57,384 nucleotides of DNA from Bacteroidota bacterium (GTDB lineage: Bacteria; Bacteroidota; Ignavibacteria; Ignavibacteriales; Ignavibacteriaceae): the NCBI GenBank assembly GCA_021831685.1, contig JAKBMG010000064.1, forward strand, positions 1 to 57,384, written 5' to 3'. A program made the position numbers and the translations under genes. Numbering within the stretch: position 1 is the stretch's first letter; each line of letters opens with the position of its first letter. The notes below the pieces were generated by a model. The model had not been told where the DNA came from and made no database searches. It worked only from the letters and a program-made list of their open reading frames with translations. Below are positions 27,581 through 36,889 of this stretch, one piece after another.

Positions 27581-29670
27581 GTAAAAGAGATATTATAAAG
27601 CAATCAACTTCAAAAGAAGATTGGCAAGAAAAACTTATAAAAAATAAAAGTAAAATAATTAGTGACAATGCTTCAGTAATAGCTGAAGATATTGCTTCAA
27701 ATATTAATTCCCCAATCCAAGATATGAGACAATTAGAGAAATCTAATATCTTGAAAGGTTTTATTGATGTGGATATTAATAATTTTTATACAACTCAAGT
27801 TTCGCCAATTGAGGATAAAGAAAACAGAGAAGCTTTTGCACCATATAACTTTATTCCGTTAAATGATAAAATTGTCCTTTCTGATTTTGATATAAAGAAG
27901 GAAAAGTTTCAGTTAGATAAATATCATCTTAACAAAAGAACAGGTTATATTACTCTTGATATCGAAACTAAATCACCGGTTTACATCAGAGATACACTTA
28001 CAGAAGCTCAATTAAAAGTGATAAACTCCTTTGATGAAAAAATTGAAAAGGCAAAAAAAAATAAAGACCGGAATCTTGAAGATCTCAAGATTCAAAAAGC
28101 AGAAAAGCTTTGGGAATATTCTGATTTCTTCTCTCCTGTAAACAGTAAATTAAGAATACCCGGAAGCACAAAACGTGGTCTTGTTAAAAATATTATTGAG
28201 ATTGTTTCTTATGGCAAGTTCAATAATTTTGAAGATAAACGTCTTTATTTTAGAAGCTTTGATTCAAGTAATTTGCAGAAGGAATATGAGAGCTATGGTT
28301 TAAATCATTACCGCACGTATCAAATGCTTTGTGGTATTCTTAAAAAAGAAGATTTGGATTATTTCCTTTATGAAACCGGGACACCAGGTCAAATTTCTAA
28401 TGTAAATGCTCAAACTGAAATTACCAGTACTGGGGTAACAAATTTTAACCCCAAGAAAATGAAAGCTTATCCAATTAATTCAAAAAAATATTATATCGTA
28501 GTAACTGGTTATGTTGGTAGAGGAGCTAAACCCAATCATTGGATCGTAAACTTTATGAATCCCAGCTCAAATAGAATACCTGTAAGTAAAAAAGACATTG
28601 AAGATTATAAAGGTGATGAAAATAGAGCAGAAAAAGTAATTGATATTTTAAAAGAAGCTGACTCAAAATACGGAATACCTTGTTTCTATACGAAATGGAC
28701 TGATGATGATGGAGACAGCAGAATTTATTTTGGACATACCGGAATGTTCAGAGTTCCATATAAAAAAACCATCGGCGAGCATATACCAGTTGAATTGAAA
28801 GACGAAATGTATATTGATATTACTGAAGCCATCTTTGGCAACGAAAAGACTTTTGCAGGCAGAATATTCTTTGAGGATGCATTTTGCAATGAACCGGATG
28901 CATCCAAAGTTTTACTTGGTGCAAAACATCCGAAAATTTTATCTGGTCCAAAGCCGACAACGTTCCAACATTATTTGACTCAGCCGGAAGAAGAAATAAA
29001 TAAATTAAAACATTACAATCCTGATACTGAAGATGACAACAAATTATCAGCTATTCGAGGTTATAAACAATACTGGCATAAAATAGGCAATGACTGGATT
29101 AATGCAAATCAAAACATAGATGATAAAGACAAAAAACAATACACAAAAATCAATCCGGTTAAACCCGGTACAACCTTTACCGGTCGTATCCGTTTCGAAA
29201 ATCTTTCCGATGTTGAACTTGGCGTATTGCTATTTGCTTTAGACCTGCCTTATGAAAAGGATGAAAAAGGTGATGTAATCTCAGAGTGCTGCCATAAAAT
29301 CGGTATGGGTAAGCCTCTCGGTCTTGGTTCTATTCATATTACACCAACTCTTCATCTCTCAAATAGGGAAAATCGTTACACAAAACTTAATGAAGAATGG
29401 TCCACAGATTTACCTGAATCAACTGACGAGCCTAAGACAATTACCGATTTTAAAAATGCTTTTGCAACTCATATTCTAAATGCATTAAATGGAGATACTA
29501 ATCAGCATACAAGTGATGAGCTTTGGAAGGTTGATAGGTTAAACGAATTAAAAACCATGTTGGACTTTAAAAATAGACCGGCTAATTCCAAAACAAGATA
29601 TATGAAAATTCAACCGACTAATGAGTTTAGAAACAGACCTGTTCTTCCCAAACCAAGCGATGTTAAATGA
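27577..29670 (+). CDS. Large RAMP protein (TIGR03986-like)
   Basis: RAMP of 697 aa, starting by a 4-nt overlap with csx19. FAPYNFIPLNDKIVL near residue 88 and TGYITLDIETKSPVYIRDT then RIPGSTKRGLVKNIIEIVSYG are the usual start of the TIGR03986 RAMPs. The second unit has GTTFTGRIRFENLSDVELGVLLFALDL and the glycine-rich CHKIGMGKPLGLGSIHI near residue 575. Probably the large Cas7-type subunit at the far end of the III-D complex. Ends in an ATGA overlap with the HD hydrolase gene, coupling their translation. Confidence 0.85.
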   Translation: MSKRDIIKQSTSKEDWQEKLIKNKSKIISDNASVIAEDIASNINSPIQDMRQLEKSNILKGFIDVDINNFYTTQVSPIEDKENREAFAPYNFIPLNDKIVLSDFDIKKEKFQLDKYHLNKRTGYITLDIETKSPVYIRDTLTEAQLKVINSFDEKIEKAKKNKDRNLEDLKIQKAEKLWEYSDFFSPVNSKLRIPGSTKRGLVKNIIEIVSYGKFNNFEDKRLYFRSFDSSNLQKEYESYGLNHYRTYQMLCGILKKEDLDYFLYETGTPGQISNVNAQTEITSTGVTNFNPKKMKAYPINSKKYYIVVTGYVGRGAKPNHWIVNFMNPSSNRIPVSKKDIEDYKGDENRAEKVIDILKEADSKYGIPCFYTKWTDDDGDSRIYFGHTGMFRVPYKKTIGEHIPVELKDEMYIDITEAIFGNEKTFAGRIFFEDAFCNEPDASKVLLGAKHPKILSGPKPTTFQHYLTQPEEEINKLKHYNPDTEDDNKLSAIRGYKQYWHKIGNDWINANQNIDDKDKKQYTKINPVKPGTTFTGRIRFENLSDVELGVLLFALDLPYEKDEKGDVISECCHKIGMGKPLGLGSIHITPTLHLSNRENRYTKLNEEWSTDLPESTDEPKTITDFKNAFATHILNALNGDTNQHTSDELWKVDRLNELKTMLDFKNRPANSKTRYMKIQPTNEFRNRPVLPKPSDVK

Positions 29671-30104
29671 GTTCAAATTATTCTATTGAAAAAGCTATTG
29701 CAATTGCCCTTGAGGGGCATAAAGATCAAAAAGATAAATCCGGTTTGCCTTATATTTTGCATCCTCTCCGCGTAATGCTTAAAATGGATACTGAGGAGGA
29801 AATGATTCCCGCGGTATTGCACGATATTTTGGAAGATACTCAGTTAGATGTGAGCTATTTATTATCCCAAGGAATTTCTTCCGATAGTATTGAAATAATA
29901 AAATTTCTTACAAAAAAAGATGATGAGGAGTATTTGGCTTATATACAAAAAATTAGAACAAACCCTATCGCCGCTAAAATAAAAAAAGCAGATATAACCG
30001 ATAATCTTAATCTTTTAAGGTTGCATCAAATCCAGGTTTCCGATTTAGAAAGACTAAATAATTACATACAAGCGTTCAAGATTCTATCCGGAGTAGCAGA
30101 ATGA
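29667..30104 (+). CDS. Small SpoT-like HD hydrolase (alarmone hydrolase, SAH/MESH1-like)
   Basis: Single HD domain of 145 aa with the full metal-dependent (p)ppGpp-hydrolase motif set: YILHPLRVM (His32), AVLHDILEDT (His52-Asp53, Glu57-Asp58) and KKADITDNLNLL (Asp109). In known SAH enzymes this domain removes the 3-prime pyrophosphate from alarmones and can neutralise toxic small alarmone synthetases. Both ends overlap neighbours by 4 nt (ATGA), so it is made together with the Cas subunits and the CARF-Rel protein. Best reading: the off-switch or antidote for the next gene. The substrate is inferred. Confidence 0.85.
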   Translation: MSSNYSIEKAIAIALEGHKDQKDKSGLPYILHPLRVMLKMDTEEEMIPAVLHDILEDTQLDVSYLLSQGISSDSIEIIKFLTKKDDEEYLAYIQKIRTNPIAAKIKKADITDNLNLLRLHQIQVSDLERLNNYIQAFKILSGVAE

Positions 30105-31351
30105 ATACTTTAATTTGCACACTTGGCACCGCAGCGCCTATTATAACCGAAACTCTTATCTCATTAAAAAAAGAGAAGAAAATAGAAATCAATAAGCTTC
30201 ATATTATTCATACGTCTTCCCCTGAAGTTTACAACAAAAAAATTAAAGATAAAGAAGTAGGGTTAAACGCTCTAAAAGTTTTTCTAAAAGAAAAATACCC
30301 GGAACTAAAATTACACCTTCATAAATTAAATACTGACGATATCAACACCGTTGAGGACAATGACGCTCTGTTAAATCTCGTTGTAAACCTTATTTCTAAA
30401 GAGAAAAAATTAAACAACAAAGTTTATGTTAGCATTGCCGGCGGTAGAAAAACGATGTCCGCCATTGCTCTTTTTGCTTCATATCTTTCCGGCTGCGACG
30501 GTATTTTCCATGTGTTGGTTAAAGGCAACGAATTTGAACTAACTGCTGAAAAAGGATTTAATATACCGCCAAAGCTTCTCACTCTAATTTCTCTTCCACA
30601 AATAAATCTTTCTACAATCTTAGAATCGGTTATTAAGGATATTTTTAAAAATGAAAAAACTTTTTATAACGGCGCCGATATTTCGCTTTTGCTTGATAAT
30701 CTTAATTCCAAATTGTTATCAAACATTAATTTAAGAAAGCTGAAAGAAGAATATGAGAAGCTCCAAGGTAAATACTCATTGATGTGTAATGCAGTTGAGG
30801 CAATTTTAATATCAAGAAGCAATAACCTTAATATTATGCGCCCTGTTTTTGAAAAGAGAGTTAAATCCTTTGAGAGTATTATAAATAAAATTGTGAAAAA
30901 AGGAGAAAACAATGAAGTAGTTATAGACCCCTTTGCTAGATTTAAAGATATAGCTGGTGTAAGGGTGATATGTTATTTTAGAGAAGATGCTAAAGAATTA
31001 TGTAAAATAATAAAAGAATGCAACGACTTTACGATTGTCCAACCCAAAAGAAAGACAGAACCATTTGGGTACAATGCCGATCATTTTATTATAACACTAA
31101 AAGGAAATAGAACACGCTTAGTCGAATATCAAAAATTGAAAGACATAAAGTGTGAAATTCAAGTTAAAACAATCTTTTCTCACGCATGGGCGCAGCTTGA
31201 CCATCGTTTAATATATAAATCTGAGGAATTTAAAACCTTTAGTGATAATACAAAGAAATTGATTGATAAAGTATTTACTGCCGGTAGCTCGCAGCTCAAA
31301 AGTGCAGAAATGGAATTTAGTAAAATAAAAAAATATTACTCAATAATTTAA
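30101..31351 (+). CDS. CARF domain fused to RelA/SpoT-type nucleotide (pyro)phosphotransferase
   Basis: Protein of 416 aa. Residues 1-180 form a CARF domain of the NE0113/Csm6-like group: TLICTLGTAAPIITETLISL, the ligand-loop SIAGGRKTMS at 111-120, then DGIFHVLVKG. After a helical linker (about 190-250), residues 250-375 carry the RelA/SpoT synthetase fold: FKDIAGVRVICYF (Asp283), FGYNADHFIITL (Tyr324, His328), and CEIQVKTIFSHAWAQLDHRLIYK, split around Glu352. The canonical GYxSxH Ser is Ala/Asp here. No HEPN or other nuclease is present. Prediction: cyclic oligoadenylate binding switches on alarmone synthesis or pyrophosphorylation of a target such as tRNA. Last gene of the cas10 operon. Confidence 0.85.
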   Translation: MNTLICTLGTAAPIITETLISLKKEKKIEINKLHIIHTSSPEVYNKKIKDKEVGLNALKVFLKEKYPELKLHLHKLNTDDINTVEDNDALLNLVVNLISKEKKLNNKVYVSIAGGRKTMSAIALFASYLSGCDGIFHVLVKGNEFELTAEKGFNIPPKLLTLISLPQINLSTILESVIKDIFKNEKTFYNGADISLLLDNLNSKLLSNINLRKLKEEYEKLQGKYSLMCNAVEAILISRSNNLNIMRPVFEKRVKSFESIINKIVKKGENNEVVIDPFARFKDIAGVRVICYFREDAKELCKIIKECNDFTIVQPKRKTEPFGYNADHFIITLKGNRTRLVEYQKLKDIKCEIQVKTIFSHAWAQLDHRLIYKSEEFKTFSDNTKKLIDKVFTAGSSQLKSAEMEFSKIKKYYSII

Positions 31352-31375
31352 ATTAATGATGTGAATTATGATTTC

Positions 31376-31411
31376 ATAGTTTTAAGAATTATTTGCCGAG
31401 CTTAAAACTAT
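31376..31411. terminator. Strong hairpin between CARF-Rel and cas6
   Basis: Perfect 11-bp arms ATAGTTTTAAG and CTTAAAACTAT with a 14-nt loop, 24 nt after the CARF-Rel stop. It probably ends or attenuates the effector transcript before the cas6-csx1-cas2-RT-cas1 group. There is no clear T-tract, so an RNA-processing or regulatory role is also possible. Confidence 0.5.
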
Positions 31412-31447
31412 TATCAAATAATAAAATATAACCGAAGCAATAATAAA

Positions 31448-32407
31448 ATGAATAATTTACCTGAATTAGTTTTGTATAAATTTCTCTTTAATCTTGAAGC
31501 CCTGCAAGACATGCTTCTACCTGAATATAAGGGTTCTACCATAAGAGGTGCATTCGGCTGGGAATTTTTTGATTCAGTTGGTCCACTAAAACCTATTTTT
31601 GATTATGTTTTTATTTCACCAGCTCCAAAAGACCTTCCAAAGGATTTAAAAGGAACAGAAAATGTTCCTCACCCCATCATTATCCGCCCTCCGTTATTCA
31701 ATAATAGGGAAATTAAAAATGGCGACATATTCAATATTGAATTAATAGTTATAGGCAATACTTATAACTTTATTCCTTTTTTTATTGATACGATTAATAA
31801 AATGGGGAAAACCGGTTTAACAACCAAAGGATACAATTTTAGGTTAATGAATATTTATAATTTAAATGCCAATAATTCCCAAAGGTTAGCATACGAAGAT
31901 CACAAAGGGATATTAAAAACAGATTTTGCTCAAATTACTTCAGAGCAGATTATTAATAATAGAAATCTGAATCATAAAAAATTAGTATTGAGATTTAAAA
32001 CACCCTTCTTGATGCAAAAATTGGTTGAACCTGGTAAAAAGAGTAAGGAGATTAAATGGTTAAGGGATATTGATTTAATCACGCCTCAACTATTAGCAGA
32101 TTATCTTGAACGTAGAAATAGGCATCTTGCATGGCTTTATTGCGATTCAAAATTCGATAAACAAAAATTCGACGCATCGGATATAAAAATTACGAAAACT
32201 AAGCTGTACGAATTTAAGTCGATCAGAAAAAAAAGTGAAGATAATAATAATAAAGAAAAATATGAAAATTATTACGGCTTAGTCGGCGATATTGTTTTGG
32301 AAGGCAACCTTTCCAGCATCCTTCCTCTAATTTATGTCGGCGAGCAAATTCATCTCGGTAAAAAAACAAGTTTTGGATTCGGCAAGTATAGCATTATAAC
32401 TATGTAA
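31448..32407 (+). CDS. cas6: Cas6 pre-crRNA endoribonuclease
   Basis: RAMP ribonuclease of 319 aa that cuts pre-crRNA within the repeat to leave an 8-nt 5-prime tag (here ATTGAAAC). Family signs: LPEYKGSTIRGAFGWEFF at the N-terminus, NKMGKTGLTTKGYNFRL midway, and the glycine-rich IYVGEQIHLGKKTSFGFG at the C-terminus. It is a separate gene here, whereas many RT-Cas1 loci fuse Cas6 to RT-Cas1. Confidence 0.9.
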   Translation: MNNLPELVLYKFLFNLEALQDMLLPEYKGSTIRGAFGWEFFDSVGPLKPIFDYVFISPAPKDLPKDLKGTENVPHPIIIRPPLFNNREIKNGDIFNIELIVIGNTYNFIPFFIDTINKMGKTGLTTKGYNFRLMNIYNLNANNSQRLAYEDHKGILKTDFAQITSEQIINNRNLNHKKLVLRFKTPFLMQKLVEPGKKSKEIKWLRDIDLITPQLLADYLERRNRHLAWLYCDSKFDKQKFDASDIKITKTKLYEFKSIRKKSEDNNNKEKYENYYGLVGDIVLEGNLSSILPLIYVGEQIHLGKKTSFGFGKYSIITM

Positions 32408-32422
32408 CAATTAATTATCATT

Positions 32423-33724
32423 ATGGCTAATAAACATTTAATACTCTTTCTGGGTAAAGGTCAGAAGATTTTAACGAATCTTAACGATACCACCTATAGA
32501 AAAGCGAAATATATACTCCACGACAGTTCTAATGAAGTTGTCGAAACTCCCTTTGTCGGCGAAGCAATAATAAAGCTTCATCAAGGGAGATTCACTCACT
32601 GCCATATATTAGGTACTAAGAATGCAATGTGGGAAACATTATTTGCAAGGCTTGTTGAAAATTATCATGATGACACAATTACAAATCAATTTTTATCTCT
32701 TAGCGAAAAAATAACTCATGGAAATCTTGTTAATGAAGATTTGATGATCATAAGTTCTTACTTCAAAGAGAGTTTTAATCTTAATGCTGATTGCAGGATA
32801 ATAGATATTGGAAAAACAGAAGAAGAAATTTGGCAAATTTTTAATACTATTATCGATATTGATATTCAGCCCGGTGATGAAATTTCCATCGATATAACAC
32901 ACAGCCTAAGGTTTCATCCTATAATTGTGTTAATGAGCTTATTTTATTTTAAAGCTGTTAAAAAAAATATTTCTATCGGTTCCTTATTTTACGGCGGGTT
33001 GGAATTAACAAATGAATTTAATGGATTTGCTCCGATTTTCGATTTAAAACCATTCGTGGAAATGCTCGATTGGATAGACGCTGCAAACTCATTTAACCAT
33101 TACGGAGATACTTCTTTAATTGCTAAATTATTTACCCTAAAAAATATTGAGAGTGATATTACAAAACCGCTCATTTATTTTGCTAACGTCATTCAACTAA
33201 ATACACTTACTGAAATTAAATCCAATTCTAAAAACCTAATTAAAGCATTAAACAGAATTAAGTCTGATAACGGTAAACTTAAAGCTCTTGAATTAGTTTT
33301 GCCTTCTCTAAAGCAGTTCCCCTATGAAATTGTTCAAAAGCAAAATGTACCTCAAATTATGTTTACCGTTGCTAAAAGAAATTGGGAAAAAGGACAGCTT
33401 GGTCTGGCAATATTAACTCTTTGGGAAGCGGTTATTGAACGATTAGCCGAGATTTATGGTTTGGATGCTAATAAGAAAAACCAGTATGAAAAAATTACTG
33501 CGCTTTTTAAGAATAATAAGTTAACAACTTTAGACCTAATAGAATTTCATAATCGATGTAAAATACTATCAAAATTCCGTAATTCTATTGCACATGCCGA
33601 GCAAGGGAAAAAATTTAATCCAAATGAAGTTATTGCAAAGGGTAAAGATCTAATAAAATATTTTGAAGATAATCTTTTTAATCCGGGATTGGAAAATAAA
33701 CTGAAGTCAATAAAACTTAAATAA
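32423..33724 (+). CDS. csx1: Csx1-type CARF-HEPN ribonuclease (TM1812 family)
   Basis: Protein of 433 aa. The N-terminal CARF domain has LILFLGKGQ, HILGTKNAMWETLFA, and ISIDITHSLRFHPIIVLMSL, the TM1812/TIGR02221 signature. The C-terminal HEPN domain carries the catalytic RX4-6H motif RNSIAH (Arg386-His391). Cyclic oligoadenylate binding should turn on non-specific RNA cleavage. It lies 15 nt after cas6 and 9 nt before cas2. Confidence 0.9.
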   Translation: MANKHLILFLGKGQKILTNLNDTTYRKAKYILHDSSNEVVETPFVGEAIIKLHQGRFTHCHILGTKNAMWETLFARLVENYHDDTITNQFLSLSEKITHGNLVNEDLMIISSYFKESFNLNADCRIIDIGKTEEEIWQIFNTIIDIDIQPGDEISIDITHSLRFHPIIVLMSLFYFKAVKKNISIGSLFYGGLELTNEFNGFAPIFDLKPFVEMLDWIDAANSFNHYGDTSLIAKLFTLKNIESDITKPLIYFANVIQLNTLTEIKSNSKNLIKALNRIKSDNGKLKALELVLPSLKQFPYEIVQKQNVPQIMFTVAKRNWEKGQLGLAILTLWEAVIERLAEIYGLDANKKNQYEKITALFKNNKLTTLDLIEFHNRCKILSKFRNSIAHAEQGKKFNPNEVIAKGKDLIKYFEDNLFNPGLENKLKSIKLK

Positions 33725-33733
33725 TATTATTAA

Positions 33734-34012
33734 ATGCACTTTTTTATATGCTACGATATCTCCTCCGATAAAAAAAGAATTAAAGTCTCCAAATTATTAG
33801 AGGATTTTGGCGTTCGCGTTCAATACAGCGTTTTTGAGTGCGAGCTGACTAAAAAAGAGCTTAAAGAATTAAAGCCTAAGCTTTCGGAAATAATAAATGG
33901 AAAAACAGACTCTGTTTTGTTCCTTTTGCAATGTGAAAATTGTACAAATAAAAAAGAATATTTAGGCGTAGAGCTTTCTATCAAAAGAATAAATATTCTT
34001 ACTGTTAAATAA
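33734..34012 (+). CDS. cas2: Cas2
   Basis: Structural partner of Cas1 in spacer integration, 92 aa. FFICYDISSDKKRIKVSKLLEDFG and RVQYSVFECELT are the standard Cas2 strands, with the conserved early Asp8. It precedes RT-cas1 by one base, so the two are co-translated. Confidence 0.95.
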   Translation: MHFFICYDISSDKKRIKVSKLLEDFGVRVQYSVFECELTKKELKELKPKLSEIINGKTDSVLFLLQCENCTNKKEYLGVELSIKRINILTVK

Positions 34013-34013
34013 T

Positions 34014-36293
34014 ATGGTTTCCTTTGAACAAATCTTTTCTACAAGCAGCTTATTAACAGCATGGGAAAGTGTTAAACAAAAAAATAAAAGCGGCGGGATC
34101 GATAACGTAACTATTTGTGATTTTCAAAAAGATATCGAACCAAATATAAAAAAACTACAAGCCGAACTTTATGAATATAAATATATTCCCGAACCGTACA
34201 AAAGATTTTATATACAGAAAGATGTGTCCGGGCTTAGACCTCTTTCTTTACTAACTATAAAAGATAAAGTAATTCAGCAATGCTTCTTTAATTATTTTAA
34301 CTTTAAAATTGATAAAACATTTGCAGATACCAGCTACGCTTATCGCGCAAATAAAAGCCATACTAAGGCAATAAACAGAATACAAGATTTCATCAACAGA
34401 GGCTGCAAATGGTTCTGCCCGGTTGATATTGATAATTATTTCGATTCAATAAACAGAAAAATTCTTATTGAAAAATGCAGCAATATCTTTCAAAACGAAA
34501 AAATAATTAAACTTATTGAAATGTGGACTTATATTGGCTCAATACAAAATGGTAAATATGTAGATTCCGGCAAGGGCATTCCCCAGGGCGGCGTAATTTC
34601 ACCCATGTTGTCCAATATTTACCTTAATGATTACGACAAAGCAATGAAAACCAAATCCTACGATAACGTTAGATATGCAGATAATATTTTACTAATCTCA
34701 AAAGAAAAAGATAAATTGCTTGAAACCTTGGGCTATACCGTAAGTTATTTAAAAGATAATCTGGGGTTATCCTTAAACAAAATTGAAAAAAATGCAGTCA
34801 ATATTACTGAACCTTTTACCTTTTGCGGCATTCAATTTAACAAAGGCAAAAAGGTTATCGATCCGCATAAATATGACCGGATGATTCAAGATTTTGAACA
34901 AATACTTAAAAAAGGAACCCTTATAGAAATTTCTTCAAAAATAAGTCAACACTTCGATGGTATTAACCGGTACTACTTTCCCTTCGATACAAAAGAACAA
35001 ATAGGGCAATTGCAAGAAAAGTTTTTTAGTCTGATTTCTTCAAAATTAAAAACAGAATTACAGCAAAAGATTATTCCTGCAATATCTGAAGCAAAAAACA
35101 TTTTAAGACAAATTACATTTATCGGAAGTCAAAATAATGTGCCTAAAGAATTTTTTGTTAATAATATTATTAACCGCATAAAAGAAGATAAATTTGAGCC
35201 TGCTAAAACAGCCCTTATAAACCGTGATGTTTCAAAAGCAATAAATATTAAAAGGCGACAATATCAAAAATTCTGGTATGATGCACTGGATATTAACATC
35301 CCATCTCTAAATTCCCAGATAGGTAAATCCGGATATAAAATAATTATCCGGAGAGAAGGAAAAATTAAAAATGAAATTTCTGCCGATAAAATACAGAACA
35401 TTCTAATTTCGGCAAAGGGTGTTACTATTTCCTCCGATGCCGTAAGATTGTGCGCTGAAAAAAATATTAGAATAAACTATTTCGATGAGCTCGGTAAGCC
35501 CTATGCGAGTATGGTCTCATTAATAATGCCCGTGTTATCAATAGGTAAACAGCAAGTTTCTGCTTTAATGGATGATAAAGGTAAAATAATAATTAAATCT
35601 CTAATTTCGGCTAAAGTAAAAAATCAGTTGAGTGCAGTAAAATATTTTATAAAAAATAAAAAACTAGATGAAAATGATGAAAAGTTAATTTCAGCCGAAA
35701 TTGAACGGATGAATAATTATATAGTTGAGATCAAATCTTTAAGCCTAAAACAGGATATCGAAGAACTTAAAGGAAAAGTATTTGGATTTGAAGGTCTGTC
35801 TGCTTCCTCTTATTGGAATGCGCTTAAGGTTTTAATTCCCGCTGGATATAGCTTTGAAAAAAGAGAGCACCAGTATTCAAAAGACATTGTAAACATGATG
35901 CTGAACTATTCCTATGGAATTCTCTACACACGGGTTTTAAATGCCGTAATTTCAAACGGCTTGGATCCAACTATCAGCTTTCTGCATTCAGGGCAGAAGG
36001 GTAAGCCCACTCTCGTTTTTGATTTAATAGAGCAATTTAGAGCCCCGGTTGCTGATAGATCAGTTGTTGCCATGCTTACTAAAAATGTTAAAGTCTCCGT
36101 AAAGAACAATCTTCTTTCCGATGACACAAAAAATAAGCTTGCAAATAAAGTCTTATTTAAATTGAACAACGAATTTTATTATAAAGGAAAGCTGACAAGC
36201 TTTAATGAAATAATTTATTTGCAGGTGAAAAATTTGGCAAATTACCTAAAAGGCGAAACAAAAATTTTTAAGCCCTTTTTATCCAAATGGTAA
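34014..36293 (+). CDS. cas1: Reverse transcriptase-Cas1 fusion with altered YADN motif
   Basis: Protein of 759 aa. Residues 1-330 are a group II-intron-like reverse transcriptase: LRPLSLLTIKDKVIQ, CPVDIDNYFDSI (Asp138), GKGIPQGGVISPMLSNIYL, and YADN at 221-224 where YADD is expected. From about residue 400 comes Cas1 with all catalytic residues: Glu593 (GFEGLSASSYW), His658 (SFLHSGQKG) and Asp670 (LVFDLIEQFR). RT-Cas1 proteins can acquire spacers from RNA. The Asp-to-Asn change at the second position of the polymerase motif may weaken cDNA synthesis, although the first Asp is kept. No Cas6 domain. Confidence 0.93.
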   Translation: MVSFEQIFSTSSLLTAWESVKQKNKSGGIDNVTICDFQKDIEPNIKKLQAELYEYKYIPEPYKRFYIQKDVSGLRPLSLLTIKDKVIQQCFFNYFNFKIDKTFADTSYAYRANKSHTKAINRIQDFINRGCKWFCPVDIDNYFDSINRKILIEKCSNIFQNEKIIKLIEMWTYIGSIQNGKYVDSGKGIPQGGVISPMLSNIYLNDYDKAMKTKSYDNVRYADNILLISKEKDKLLETLGYTVSYLKDNLGLSLNKIEKNAVNITEPFTFCGIQFNKGKKVIDPHKYDRMIQDFEQILKKGTLIEISSKISQHFDGINRYYFPFDTKEQIGQLQEKFFSLISSKLKTELQQKIIPAISEAKNILRQITFIGSQNNVPKEFFVNNIINRIKEDKFEPAKTALINRDVSKAINIKRRQYQKFWYDALDINIPSLNSQIGKSGYKIIIRREGKIKNEISADKIQNILISAKGVTISSDAVRLCAEKNIRINYFDELGKPYASMVSLIMPVLSIGKQQVSALMDDKGKIIIKSLISAKVKNQLSAVKYFIKNKKLDENDEKLISAEIERMNNYIVEIKSLSLKQDIEELKGKVFGFEGLSASSYWNALKVLIPAGYSFEKREHQYSKDIVNMMLNYSYGILYTRVLNAVISNGLDPTISFLHSGQKGKPTLVFDLIEQFRAPVADRSVVAMLTKNVKVSVKNNLLSDDTKNKLANKVLFKLNNEFYYKGKLTSFNEIIYLQVKNLANYLKGETKIFKPFLSKW

Positions 36294-36889
36294 ATATTGT
36301 TCTTTGAAAAACTGAAGATGGTTTGATAGTCAAAATTTTTGGCGATTCAGCCCATTCAAAAATAAAGACTTCTTGAACTTAAACGGGAACTTGAACATGA
36401 ACTTGAGCTTGAACTTAATCCTGTTGCTTTCCATTCTGCTCGTTATTAAGAGAAATATAGGAATCATTTTTTATTCTGTTAAATTATCTGTATTAAAATA
36501 GTTACAGCATTTTGTTCAAGCTGGCCCAAAAAATAATACCGTCTCTTATGCTTTACTTAAGAACAAACCGTTAACGATGTGAGAAAAACAGGTAGAACAC
36601 GGCTTAAAAATTCTTGATAATCTAAGCATTTTTAAATGAAATTTCTCTTATCCTAAAAATTTGTAATAATTAGCTTGAAAAGAGAAAATTTAATTATGCA
36701 AAAACGTTAGAAAAACAAAAGATTGACGTTAATTTAAGCAATAAAGTAAAAGTAGCTGCCGGTATATATTATATGGAAAAGAGAAAAAATTAAAAGAGAA
36801 GACCTAAACAATGGAATTACTAAACCTTAAGCTTTCATTTGGAAAGGGAACAAAAAAATATTATTTTTTAAGTGGTTAATATATATACT
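36294..36889 (+). promoter_or_regulatory. CRISPR leader region
   Basis: This 596-bp AT-rich stretch between RT-cas1 and the first repeat is the leader side: repeats are on the plus strand, end in ATTGAAAC, and the degenerate repeat is at the far end. At 36374-36417 there are imperfect tandem copies of a TTGAAC/GAACTT-type hexamer. The last bases before the array are AT-only (TTAATATATATACT). One 39-codon open stretch ends near 36792 but lacks a start. The promoter of the array should be here; I cannot place it. Confidence 0.6.

Noticed and set aside
30101-31351. Calling this gene Csm6
   Set aside because: Only the CARF half fits. The C-terminal half has no HEPN RX4-6H motif and instead shows RelA/SpoT synthetase motifs.
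32423-33724. A second alarmone-type effector
   Set aside because: The C-terminal RNSIAH motif and the TM1812-type CARF make this an ordinary Csx1 ribonuclease.
36656-36792. A 39-codon open stretch in the leader (ending VAAGIYYMEKRKN)
   Set aside because: No start codon, upstream stop directly before it, and it lies in the leader; probably chance or an unidentifiable fragment.
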